Shown here piece by piece: positions 1 to 6,811 of a stretch of DNA of 9,016 bases. Both the position numbers and the translations under genes were made by a program. The notes beneath the pieces were generated by a model. The model saw nothing but the letters and a program-made list of their open reading frames with translations, searched no databases and was not told where the DNA came from. Location of the stretch: NCBI GenBank assembly GCA_001603615.1, contig LUZL01000268.1, forward strand, positions 1 through 9,016, given 5' to 3'. The first letter of the stretch is position 1. Each line of letters starts with the position of its first letter. Source of the DNA: Bacteroidales bacterium Bact_20 (lineage in GTDB: Bacteria > Bacteroidota > Bacteroidia > Bacteroidales > DTU049).

Positions 1-84
1 TCCAATTATTCTGATGGCATTTACCAATTGATAATTATCTTTGATGATAATAGGTTGATATTTCCTGTGATTATACAAAAATAA
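1..84 (+). CDS. C-terminal end of a probable T9SS-secreted protein (partial)
   Basis: The frame is open from base 1 to a TAA at 82-84 and gives 27 residues; the gene starts outside the window. The tail has a 'DGIY' turn at residues 5-8, then alternating hydrophobic strands (QLIIIF, DDNR, LIFPVIIQK) and ends in IQK. This resembles the type A C-terminal sorting domain (Por_Sec_tail), whose usual form is 'sGiYivki..dng..ftkkiiiqK'. In that family the domain guides the protein through the type IX secretion system across the outer membrane and is then removed. The cargo domain cannot be seen, so its function is unknown. The frame ends 26 bases before a strong terminator hairpin, as expected for a real gene end. 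Short length limits confidence, but motif, frame and terminator agree. Confidence 0.66.
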   Translation, partial: SNYSDGIYQLIIIFDDNRLIFPVIIQK

Positions 85-110
85 TGTTTGTTTATATTAT
101 AATGGTTTTT

Positions 111-138
111 AAAAAAGGGATGTTTACATCCCTTTTTT
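111..138 (+). terminator. Intrinsic terminator after the T9SS-tail gene
   Basis: A perfect 13-bp inverted repeat (111-123 with 126-138) has a GGGATG/CATCCC core and ends in six T residues. The outer A/T pairs make the hairpin nearly symmetrical, so it could also work on the other strand. It closes the transcript of the gene ending at 84 and separates it from the acyl-CoA synthetase gene starting at 234. Confidence 0.85.
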
Positions 139-233
139 AATTTTATAATAAAATATTTTTTAATTTTTTTCGTTTATAAGCAAATCTAGAACAGTTATTA
201 TTAATAATTAATACCACCTAAAAAATATATAAT

Positions 234-1781
234 ATGGAAACACGTAAAGATGTAAGGCAATTAATTATTGATGCAGCAGACAAATTTGGTCACAAAACAG
301 CTTATGTATACAATGACCAAGAGTATTGTTTTATGAATTTAAAAGATAGTGTTTTTAGATTAGCTAATAGCTTATTAGATATTGGCTATAAAAAAGGCGA
401 TAAAATTGCTATCTATTTACCCAATTGTATAGAATATGTTTATTCTTATTATGCTATATATTCTTTAGGTCTAGTAGCTGTACCTATAGATTTTTATTTT
501 AACCCACAAGAAGTATTTTCTATTGGTAGACATTGCGAGCTAAAGGGAATCATCACTACTACAAATGCTAAATTTAATTTATTAGAATTAAAACAAAATA
601 TCCCTTCTCTAAGAGATATTATTACTATAGAAGAAAATGCTAAATACTTATCTTTTTGGAAACTTGCTAGTAACTCTAGAGCAGAATTAGAAGATCAAGG
701 TATATATAATAATATGATGTCTAGTATTTTTTACACTTCTGGTAGCTCTGGCAAACCCAAAGGTGCTACATGGAGCTATGAACACATACACCTAGGTGCT
801 GAACAGCTAAAAATGATGACTGAATATGAAGGGCTCAAAGGCATATTGATGATGGATGAAAATGAAAGAATTATCTCTGCGATACCTTTTTCTCACTCTG
901 GAGGAATATTATTCCCTATGACTGCTATTAAATATGGCGTTAGCACGGTAATAATGCCTAAATATCATCCATTAGATTTTGTAAAATTAGTAGATAAATG
1001 GAAGGTAACTGGATTTTTTATGGTGCCACCAATGTTTTATGCTTTATTATATCTGAAAGATATTAAAGCTTATTCCTTAGATTCTGTTAGATGGGCTGTA
1101 GTCTTTGGGGCTCCATCATCGCCAGATTTGATGATGAAATTTGCTAAACTTTGTCCTAATGCTATCGTAACGAATGGATGGGGAATGACTGAGGTGATAC
1201 CTCCTATATCAGTAGCTTCACCTACAAATATACGTTCTGTAGGTAAACCTGTCCCCAATGTAGAAATGAAAATAGTGGATCCAGAAGGCAATGAAGTGAA
1301 AGTAGGTGAAGTAGGAGAGCTAGTAGTACGTGGCAAATCCGTTTTTGGAGGATATTACAATGAGCCAGATTTAAATAATGAAGTATTCAAAGATGGATGG
1401 TTCTATACTGGTGATTTAGCTAGACAAGATGAAGAAGGTAATTTTTATATTATTGGTAAATCTAAAGATACTATCAAGGTTGGTGGACAACTTGTTTGGG
1501 CAGCAGAGGTAGAGGAGGTCATACTGCGTCATCCTTGCGTGAAAGAAGCTGCTGTCATTGGTATACCTGATCAATTGAGAGGAGAGGTAGTTAAATGTTT
1601 TGTGGCGTTAAAAGATGGTATAGTATTGCCATCTAGCTATTTAATGGATTATCTTAGAGATAATTTGGCAAAATTTAAATTACCTAGAGAAATAGAATAT
1701 CTAAATGAACTTCCTAAGACTGGATCAGGTAAAGTAAATAAAGCTGCACTCAGAGAAATGGAAGAAAACAAACATAAATAA
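234..1781 (+). CDS. Acyl-CoA synthetase (AMP-forming, adenylate-forming superfamily)
   Basis: This 515-residue enzyme probably activates a carboxylic acid, most likely a fatty acid, with ATP to an acyl-adenylate and then passes it to CoA; it should be cytosolic. All core motifs are present. The P-loop A3 motif YTSGSSGKPKG is at residues 167-177, the A5 motif GWGMTE at 315-320, and the ribose-binding TGD at 392-394. The hinge A8 motif GKSKDTIKVGG is at 408-418, and the C-terminal motif PKTGSGK ends in the catalytic lysine K500. The length is normal for stand-alone ligases, with no carrier-protein domain. In A8 the usual arginine after glycine is lysine (K409), a conservative change. The start is the only early in-frame ATG and puts the usual distance before the N-terminal domain; no clear ribosome binding site is seen. 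The gene stands alone between two terminators, so its context does not reveal the substrate. A medium- or long-chain acid is the default guess; aryl acids or O-succinylbenzoate are not excluded. Confidence 0.9.
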   Translation: METRKDVRQLIIDAADKFGHKTAYVYNDQEYCFMNLKDSVFRLANSLLDIGYKKGDKIAIYLPNCIEYVYSYYAIYSLGLVAVPIDFYFNPQEVFSIGRHCELKGIITTTNAKFNLLELKQNIPSLRDIITIEENAKYLSFWKLASNSRAELEDQGIYNNMMSSIFYTSGSSGKPKGATWSYEHIHLGAEQLKMMTEYEGLKGILMMDENERIISAIPFSHSGGILFPMTAIKYGVSTVIMPKYHPLDFVKLVDKWKVTGFFMVPPMFYALLYLKDIKAYSLDSVRWAVVFGAPSSPDLMMKFAKLCPNAIVTNGWGMTEVIPPISVASPTNIRSVGKPVPNVEMKIVDPEGNEVKVGEVGELVVRGKSVFGGYYNEPDLNNEVFKDGWFYTGDLARQDEEGNFYIIGKSKDTIKVGGQLVWAAEVEEVILRHPCVKEAAVIGIPDQLRGEVVKCFVALKDGIVLPSSYLMDYLRDNLAKFKLPREIEYLNELPKTGSGKVNKAALREMEENKHK

Positions 1782-1796
1782 TAATGGAACTTTAAT

Positions 1797-1827
1797 AAAA
1801 AAGGGGTTCTATTAGAACCTCTTTTTT
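1797..1827. terminator. Bidirectional intrinsic terminator between convergent genes
   Basis: Bases 1797-1810 pair with 1814-1827 over 14 positions, including one G-U pair, around an ATT loop. The hairpin has a GGGGTTCT/AGAACCTC core flanked by A6 and T6. Both strands therefore carry a hairpin followed by a T-run. It lies 16 bases after the synthetase stop and 25 bases after the CapA-family stop on the other strand, so it can end both convergent transcripts. Confidence 0.88.
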
Positions 1828-1851
1828 ATTTACATATAACTTTATTATTGT

Positions 1852-2979
1852 TTAATTTCTTTTTAAAAGTATCAATTTATTATTATCTTTATCAAAGTAA
1901 TATTCATCAATACCATAATTATATTTATTTAATAAATTCCTTGAACTGTCCAAAAAGGTTTTCATTGCTGCTTTATCATCTGGATATTCATCTGCTATTC
2001 TATCATATTCCCATGCTGGTAAATTGATATAAATATATTTATCATTAACAAGTTTTTTCCATGTCCACGATAAAAAGTATCCAGATTTTGAAATTTGTAG
2101 ATTATTTTTAGTTTTAGTAAATTCTATGTATGAAATTGCACCTCCATCTGTATGCATATTTCTTTGATTAGAAATAAAATTACCTAACGAATAATAAACT
2201 ACAGATTCTACATTATTAGCACTATCTAAAACATTTTTTATCATTGGTTGGATAACATGTGGATGTGAACCTATCAAATAATTAGCACCATTTTTAATAC
2301 AAAAATTTGCTATTTCTTTTTGATAATTATTAGGTAAACGTTTGTATTCTTCTCCCCAATGAAAAAATATTATTATGCCATCAGGATTATATGATTTAGC
2401 TAATGAAATGTCGTCTCTGATTTCATTTGTATCTATGACGTTAATAATTACTTCAGATCTAGGTATCCCCACATTCGTACCATATGTATAATTGAGTAGA
2501 GCAATCCGAATATTACCTTTTTGAATGAGTAGAGGATTATTTTTTTGAAAATCTGCAAAATTTTTAAAAGTGCCAGTATGATTAATGTATAAGCTATCCA
2601 AAACATCTATTGTACGCACCACTCCACTGATACCTTTGTCAAAGCTATGATTATTAGCTGTTACTAGAATGTCTATGGAAGCTTCTTTCAGTGCCTTAGC
2701 AAAATCGTCTGGTGCACAAAAAGCTGGATACCCCGTGTATGGTGGACCATTAAATGTAGTTTCCAAATTCCCTATTACAAAATCTGCATAATTAAATAAT
2801 GGTAATAGATATTGAAAATTATCAGAATAATCATAATATTCGCCATTCCATGCTGATGTTATTTGTGGACCATGCTGCATTATATCTCCTATAAATATTA
2901 GCTTTAGCGTGTCTCTCTGCTGAGAATATAACGTTACAAAGCTAAAAAAGTATAATAATAAAAACAGATACTTCCTCAT
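1852..2979 (-). CDS. Secreted CapA-family (poly-gamma-glutamate synthesis type) protein
   Basis: This 375-residue protein has the metallophosphatase-like fold of the CapA/PGA_cap family. A basic start (MRK), a hydrophobic stretch at residues 4-18 and a likely cut after 'LYSQ' (about residue 20) form a signal peptide without a lipobox, so the mature protein is probably periplasmic. Family motifs are in order: GDIMQHG (31-37), GNLE (70-73), ANNHSFDKG (108-116), FHWGEEY (206-212), GSHPHVIQP (237-245) and YSLGNF (263-268). The D, N and H residues in these motifs are the expected metal ligands. In Bacillus, CapA takes part in making or exporting the polyglutamate capsule, but many CapA-family proteins occur without CapB or CapC. 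Neither partner is visible here, so the substrate is unknown. The gene starts 26 bases after the MurL-like gene on the same strand, with no terminator between, so they are probably co-transcribed. Confidence 0.85.
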   Translation of the reverse strand: MRKYLFLLLYFFSFVTLYSQQRDTLKLIFIGDIMQHGPQITSAWNGEYYDYSDNFQYLLPLFNYADFVIGNLETTFNGPPYTGYPAFCAPDDFAKALKEASIDILVTANNHSFDKGISGVVRTIDVLDSLYINHTGTFKNFADFQKNNPLLIQKGNIRIALLNYTYGTNVGIPRSEVIINVIDTNEIRDDISLAKSYNPDGIIIFFHWGEEYKRLPNNYQKEIANFCIKNGANYLIGSHPHVIQPMIKNVLDSANNVESVVYYSLGNFISNQRNMHTDGGAISYIEFTKTKNNLQISKSGYFLSWTWKKLVNDKYIYINLPAWEYDRIADEYPDDKAAMKTFLDSSRNLLNKYNYGIDEYYFDKDNNKLILLKRN

Positions 2980-3005
2980 AACTAATCTATTTTTTTCATA
3001 GTTAA

Positions 3006-4352
3006 TTATTTATTAAGAGCATTTTTTAATATTTTTTCAAACTCTTTGGGTAAAAAGTGAAATTCATTCCATGAGTTTTCTAATGTTTCTATGTTAGGAG
3101 CTGGCAAAGGAGTGAGATTTGCAAATAATGGTTTGTGAGAATAATATTCATCAGTAATTAATTGATTAACAACTGCTCTCACCTCATCTACTGTACCTAT
3201 ACATTCAAATGGTTTTGACATTTTCAACCCTAATAATTCATCTAATGTATTTTTTAATTCCATATTTGAGAAAATATCTCTACCAAAGATATTTTCTAAT
3301 TCATTAGGATTGATATATGGAGCTAGCATCAGAGCTACGAATAAGCATTTAGGACAGTTACCACACCATTTATCATCTTTGCTCCCTACATTACAACTAC
3401 GAAAAGCTCCAAAATACTCAGAATATTGCGAAAATAATTTAGCTACTTGTAGCTCATGGAGAGGTCTAATAAAGCTAAAATATTCTATATCATCATTCAA
3501 AAACATTTTTGTATAATATCTAAAATGACTCTCAAAACTTATCGTTTTAGAATACTGATGATTAATATTACTATCTATTACTGTACTTTCATTAGCACTA
3601 AACTCATTACTCAATGCTATATATTTAGCTCCTATTAAGTATGCACTCAGCATGCTATAGAAAGCAAGCATAGCACTGAATGGAGTATGTCCATTGAGAA
3701 ATCCATTGCTATTCATATCCAAGAGTGTATGATCTATCGTACGATGTATTTCTATAATATGAGCTCGTGGTATCTGAGCTATATCTATAATTCTTAATGT
3801 GGCAGCATTTGGATTTATGATTAATGGGATAACTTCAAAATTTGATTTTTTTAATAATTCTAAAGTTACTATTGAATCTTTGCCACCTCCTATAGGGACT
3901 ATCACTCTTTTATCTTGTAAATATCTTAAATTTTGTTTAGGCAGAATATCAAAGTTTTTTATTTCGAAATGAATAAATTCATCAATATTAACATCAATAT
4001 TATTTTTATAAAAAAATTCACCTAATCCATTATAATAGAGGTTTCTCCACCATTGAGATTGATAATTATTAATAAAAGCAGGATAAATATTGACTAATCC
4101 AGAGCATGTTGCTTTCCAATAACTTATTAATTCTATCATCCCAATATTAAAGACAAATGGTGATATCTCATTAATATTCACTTTGCGAGCATTTAGGACA
4201 TTGTTAAACAACCAATAGGAGCTAGGTTTAAAAAAATATTCTCCATTATCAAAATCAAATGTGACAGCTAATCTATCATCTTTTATAGCAATATTAAATT
4301 TGTTGTAATTAAATATGGGATATTTTTTTGATAATTCTATATAATTATTCAT
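3006..4352 (-). CDS. murL: MurL-like UDP-MurNAc-L-Ala-L-Glu epimerase family protein
   Basis: This 448-residue protein carries an ATP-pyrophosphatase-type loop, PIGGGKDS, at residues 153-160, followed by the nucleotide-binding fold. Other landmarks are YWKATC (78-83), WWRNLYYNGLGEFFY (101-115), SNEFSANES (248-256), NHQYSKTISFE (264-274), a cysteine cluster C320, C330, C333, C336 (C-x9-C-x2-C-x2-C, possibly a zinc site), and KPFECIGTVDEVR (380-392). I recognise this order from MurL, which in Xanthomonas uses ATP to epimerise the terminal L-Glu of UDP-MurNAc-L-Ala-L-Glu to D-Glu, bypassing free D-Glu from MurI. That identity is from memory of the family, not a search; a related PP-loop enzyme of unknown substrate is the alternative. 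No signal peptide or membrane segment is visible, so it is probably cytosolic. It is the first gene of a leftward operon with the CapA-family gene. A -7-like box lies at 4395-4402. Confidence 0.7.
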   Translation of the reverse strand: MNNYIELSKKYPIFNYNKFNIAIKDDRLAVTFDFDNGEYFFKPSSYWLFNNVLNARKVNINEISPFVFNIGMIELISYWKATCSGLVNIYPAFINNYQSQWWRNLYYNGLGEFFYKNNIDVNIDEFIHFEIKNFDILPKQNLRYLQDKRVIVPIGGGKDSIVTLELLKKSNFEVIPLIINPNAATLRIIDIAQIPRAHIIEIHRTIDHTLLDMNSNGFLNGHTPFSAMLAFYSMLSAYLIGAKYIALSNEFSANESTVIDSNINHQYSKTISFESHFRYYTKMFLNDDIEYFSFIRPLHELQVAKLFSQYSEYFGAFRSCNVGSKDDKWCGNCPKCLFVALMLAPYINPNELENIFGRDIFSNMELKNTLDELLGLKMSKPFECIGTVDEVRAVVNQLITDEYYSHKPLFANLTPLPAPNIETLENSWNEFHFLPKEFEKILKNALNK

Positions 4353-4384
4353 AATTTTTTATTTAATTTGTAAACTTTTCGGCA

Positions 4385-4393
4385 TAATTTTTG
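4385..4393 (+). promoter_or_regulatory. Possible divergent promoter for the yqgE-like gene
   Basis: TAATTTTTG is close to TAnnTTTG but has one extra base in the spacer. It lies 27 bases before the ATG at 4421 and directly beside the opposite-facing box at 4395-4402, so the two promoters would face and overlap each other. A TTTG at 4367-4370 is too close to be an ideal -33 element. This is a weak candidate. Confidence 0.25.
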
Positions 4394-4394
4394 T

Positions 4395-4402
4395 CAAAGA
4401 TA
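4395..4402 (-). promoter_or_regulatory. Bacteroidota -7 box for the murL-like/capA operon
   Basis: Read on the minus strand these bases are TATCTTTG, an exact match to the Bacteroidota sigma factor -7 consensus TAnnTTTG. Transcription would begin near 4389, giving a leader of about 37 bases before the ATG at 4352. No clear TTTG -33 element is seen at the usual distance, so the call rests on the -7 box and position. Confidence 0.5.
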
Positions 4403-4420
4403 ATAAAAAATCATCATAAA

Positions 4421-5011
4421 ATGAATATGGAATATAAGCTAAAGATCAAAAGAAATGATTTAGAACCAGCTGTAGGTAGATTATTAATAGCAGAGCCTAC
4501 TACATATGATTATTTTTTTAGTAGATCAGTAGTATTATTACTTAACAATGATGAAAATGGATCTGAAGGTATAATAATTAATAAAAAACTCAATAATAAT
4601 CTAAAAAATTTAATTTTAAAATCTAGAATTAAATCTGATGTACAAGTTTATGTAGGTGGACCAGTAAAAGAGAATAAGATATTTGTTCTTCATAGATTAG
4701 GTGATATAGTGCCTAATAGTTTAGAAATAATTCCCGGCTTGTGGTGGGGTGGCGATACAAGAGTGTTGTACGATTTGATAAATAATGGCGTTGCTAATGA
4801 TAGTAATCTTAGAATATTTCAAGGTTATAGCTCTTGGGCACCTATGCAGCTAAAAGAGGAAATGAAAAAAAACTATTGGGCAGTTGCAGAGTTTAGCATT
4901 GAAGAGATTTTTGAGATGCAAGTAGAATATATGTGGAAAAAATGTGTAGAGAGTTTAGGTACAGAATATAAATTTTGGCAACATATTCCTGAAAATCCTA
5001 CTTTAAATTAA
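4421..5011 (+). CDS. YqgE/AlgH family protein (UPF0301/DUF179)
   Basis: This 196-residue protein matches the YqgE/AlgH family (about 185 residues usually). The N-terminal block GRLLIAEP (19-26), then FSRSVVLLLNNDENGSEGIIINK (33-55), is the family signature. It is followed by VYVGGPV (77-82), the LHRLGDIVPNS block (90-100), WWGGD (108-112) and GYSSWAPMQLKEE (135-147), which replaces the more usual 'GYaGWgpGQLe.E'. No signal peptide is seen, so it is probably cytosolic. AlgH was linked to alginate regulation in Pseudomonas, but the biochemical role of the family is not settled and no DNA-binding domain is visible. I chose the ATG at 4421. The frame stays open back to a TTG at 4391, but that extension is short, low-complexity and covers the divergent promoter region. 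ATG 4427 is another possible start. The gene is followed by an 82-base gap before the acyltransferase. Confidence 0.88.
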   Translation: MNMEYKLKIKRNDLEPAVGRLLIAEPTTYDYFFSRSVVLLLNNDENGSEGIIINKKLNNNLKNLILKSRIKSDVQVYVGGPVKENKIFVLHRLGDIVPNSLEIIPGLWWGGDTRVLYDLINNGVANDSNLRIFQGYSSWAPMQLKEEMKKNYWAVAEFSIEEIFEMQVEYMWKKCVESLGTEYKFWQHIPENPTLN

Positions 5012-5076
5012 TATAACAAAAAAAATTTTTTTATCTATTTATAATATTTCCCCTAAAAGACTAATTAAAAAATAAT

Positions 5077-5084
5077 TAATTTTG
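5077..5084 (+). promoter_or_regulatory. Bacteroidota -7 box before the acyltransferase gene
   Basis: TAATTTTG is an exact TAnnTTTG match, 9 bases before the ATG at 5094. Transcription would begin near 5089-5091, leaving almost no leader. No convincing -33 TTTG is seen upstream. The alternative is that this gene is simply read through from the YqgE-like gene, since no hairpin terminator lies in the 82-base gap. Confidence 0.4.
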
Positions 5085-5093
5085 ATAAAAAAA

Positions 5094-5645
5094 ATGTCTT
5101 TTTCTAATGTTTTATTGAAAATAATTGGATGGAGAGTAGAGACTGATGAAGATGTTAGTATATATAATAAAGCTATTTTGATAATGGCGCCTCATACTTC
5201 TAATAATGATTTTGTCATTGGATGGTTAGCTTTAAAAAAATTAAATGTAAAAGCTAAATTTATAATCAAAAAAGAATTATTTGTTTTTCCATTATCCATA
5301 ATTCTAAAATCTTTAGGTGCTATACCTGTAGATAGAAAAAAGCCAAATAAACTACCAATAGAATTAGTAAAATTAATAGAGAAATCCTCAAAAATATGGT
5401 TAATTATTACTCCCGAAGGCACTAGAAAACCAGTTAATCATTGGAAACAAGGATTCTATTATATTGCTCAGAAAGCCGATGTACCTATTATACCTTCTTT
5501 TTTGGATTATGAAAAAAAAATAGCACATGTGTTACCAGCTATTTATCCAACTGGTGATTATGAGAATGATTTACTGCCATATATAGAAATATTGAAAGAT
5601 GTAAATCCTAAAAATAAAGATAATTTTATATTACCCAAGATATAA
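5094..5645 (+). CDS. PlsC-type 1-acyl-glycerol-3-phosphate acyltransferase-like protein
   Basis: This 183-residue protein belongs to the short lysophosphatidic-acid acyltransferase-like family common in Bacteroidota. With the chosen start, motif I is H34-x4-D39 (APHTSNNDF), the catalytic His/Asp pair. The motif II region is KKELFVFP (59-66) with GAIPVDRKK at 75-83, motif III is TPEGTRKP (106-113), which binds the acceptor phosphate, and motif IV is VPIIPS (130-135). The family moves an acyl group from acyl-CoA or acyl-ACP to a lysophospholipid-type acceptor at the inner membrane; whether this copy makes phosphatidic acid or acylates another envelope lipid cannot be told. The protein lacks clear membrane helices, with only short hydrophobic stretches. 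The frame is open to a TTG at 5082, but that codon lies inside the -7 box, so ATG 5094 is preferred. Its stop is three bases before the next start, which suggests joint translation with the phospholipase D-like gene. Confidence 0.85.
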   Translation: MSFSNVLLKIIGWRVETDEDVSIYNKAILIMAPHTSNNDFVIGWLALKKLNVKAKFIIKKELFVFPLSIILKSLGAIPVDRKKPNKLPIELVKLIEKSSKIWLIITPEGTRKPVNHWKQGFYYIAQKADVPIIPSFLDYEKKIAHVLPAIYPTGDYENDLLPYIEILKDVNPKNKDNFILPKI

Positions 5646-5648
5646 AAA

Positions 5649-6719
5649 ATGGAAGACAGTAATTTCGTAGCTTTATTTAGATATCCCAAAGACTGGATAG
5701 ATGATTTAATAAATGAAATTAATAATGCTAAAAATTGGATTTATATAGAAATATATAGATTTGTGAATGATCCTACAGGTATCAGAGTGAGAGATGCACT
5801 TGTAGACAAAGCAAAAGAAAATATAAAAATATATGTACTTGTAGACAGCTATGGTGCTAAATCTGACACAAATTTTTTCCAACCGTTATTAGATGCAGGT
5901 GGCATGGTACGTTTTTTCACCCCTATTCCAATCTCATTGGCTATTTTTTCAGAGGCTCATCGCAGAAATCACCGAAAAATCATTGTCATAGATCAGATTT
6001 CTTACCTCGGCTCTGCTAATATTTCAAACTATTCACTAGAGTGGAGAGAGAGCATTTTAAAATTTAATGACCCAAAGCTAGCAAATAGATTGATTTATTT
6101 TATAAAATTAAATTTCAAACATTATAAAACATATACTTTTAATCAAAAGAAATTTCATCGTATTCATAATGTGAATGGGATGGAGCTGATACGCGATATA
6201 CCTTCTATCTGGAAGCAACGTGTAAGGAAAAAACTTAATTGGCTTTTAGATAATGCAAAAAAATCTATTAAAATTGCTACTCCTTATTTCCTCCCCATGG
6301 GGTCTACCATTGATGCTTTGATAGAGGCTACTACTAGAGGCGTTTATACTGAGATTTATTTGCCTTTTAGAAGTGATGTTAATTCTATGGATGTACTTAG
6401 AAATTATTATTTAGGAAAATTATGGAAAGCAGGTATAAAAATATTCTTTTATTTGCCCACAAATTTACATGCCAAATTACTATTAATAGATAATGAGCAA
6501 TATATGATCGGCAGTAGTAACTATGACTATAGAAGCTATCTATATATGCATGAAATCAATATGCTGGCAAAAGATCCTGTCGTAGTGCAGGAATTAGATA
6601 AATATTTCGATGAATTAAGACAAGATAGCACAGAGTTTGACTATGATAGATGGCGTGAGAGACCTATGCTAGATAAATTATTCGAAAAATTATTAATACC
6701 TTTTAGATTTTTATTCTAA
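5649..6719 (+). CDS. Phospholipase D superfamily protein, cardiolipin synthase-like
   Basis: This 356-residue protein has two complete HxK-x4-D active sites: H108, K110, D115 followed by GSANIS (121-126), and H274, K276, D281 followed by IGSSNYDYRS (287-296). Two-HKD proteins of this type include bacterial cardiolipin synthases, which join phosphatidylglycerol to another glycerophospholipid, and other phosphatidyl transferases or phospholipases. The N-terminus has no membrane helices, unlike ClsA (about 480 residues), and the length is nearer to soluble ClsB/ClsC forms. The C-terminus (341-356) is a short amphipathic, basic and aromatic stretch that might touch membranes. The ATG follows the acyltransferase stop by only three bases, so the two are almost surely one transcript and may be translated together. 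The pairing supports a phospholipid-building role over a nuclease role, but the exact substrate is inferred. Confidence 0.85.
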   Translation: MEDSNFVALFRYPKDWIDDLINEINNAKNWIYIEIYRFVNDPTGIRVRDALVDKAKENIKIYVLVDSYGAKSDTNFFQPLLDAGGMVRFFTPIPISLAIFSEAHRRNHRKIIVIDQISYLGSANISNYSLEWRESILKFNDPKLANRLIYFIKLNFKHYKTYTFNQKKFHRIHNVNGMELIRDIPSIWKQRVRKKLNWLLDNAKKSIKIATPYFLPMGSTIDALIEATTRGVYTEIYLPFRSDVNSMDVLRNYYLGKLWKAGIKIFFYLPTNLHAKLLLIDNEQYMIGSSNYDYRSYLYMHEINMLAKDPVVVQELDKYFDELRQDSTEFDYDRWRERPMLDKLFEKLLIPFRFLF

Positions 6720-6742
6720 ATAATTATTTATCAAAAATATCC

Positions 6743-6750
6743 TAATTTTG
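6743..6750 (+). promoter_or_regulatory. Bacteroidota -7 box before the OmpA-family gene
   Basis: TAATTTTG is an exact TAnnTTTG match and the same octamer as at 5077-5084. It lies in the 92-base gap after the phospholipase D-like gene. The start of transcription would be near 6756, giving a leader of about 56 bases before ATG 6812. A clear -33 TTTG is not visible. Confidence 0.45.
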
Positions 6751-6811
6751 ACAAAATTTCTATTATATACATTAATATCTAATTTAAAAAAATGAGAATA
6801 ATTTTAAAATT

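Noticed and set aside
181..188. Minus-strand TAGATTTG, an exact TAnnTTTG match
   Set aside because: No minus-strand gene lies to its left; at this base composition a chance match in the intergenic space is likely.
1070..1336. 88-codon open frame on the minus strand
   Set aside because: It lies fully inside the acyl-CoA synthetase gene, its product is Ser/Thr/Pro-rich with no recognisable domain, and the sense frame holds conserved motifs.
3310..3638. Two plus-strand open frames of 68 and 60 codons
   Set aside because: Both lie opposite the MurL-like gene over its conserved cysteine and HE-LQ regions and show no family features.
4391..4420. TTG start that would lengthen the YqgE-like protein by 10 residues
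   Set aside because: The extension covers the candidate divergent promoters and is low complexity; ATG 4421 gives the usual family N-terminus.
5018..5032. A8T7 tract after the YqgE-like gene, considered as a terminator
   Set aside because: There is no loop and no G/C stem, so it cannot form a stable hairpin; it may only bend the DNA.
5082..5093. TTG start that would lengthen the acyltransferase by 4 residues
   Set aside because: The TTG is part of an exact -7 promoter box, and an ATG follows at 5094.
5192..5422. 76-codon minus-strand open frame
   Set aside because: It is opposite the acyltransferase motifs H-x4-D and PEGTR and has no recognisable content.
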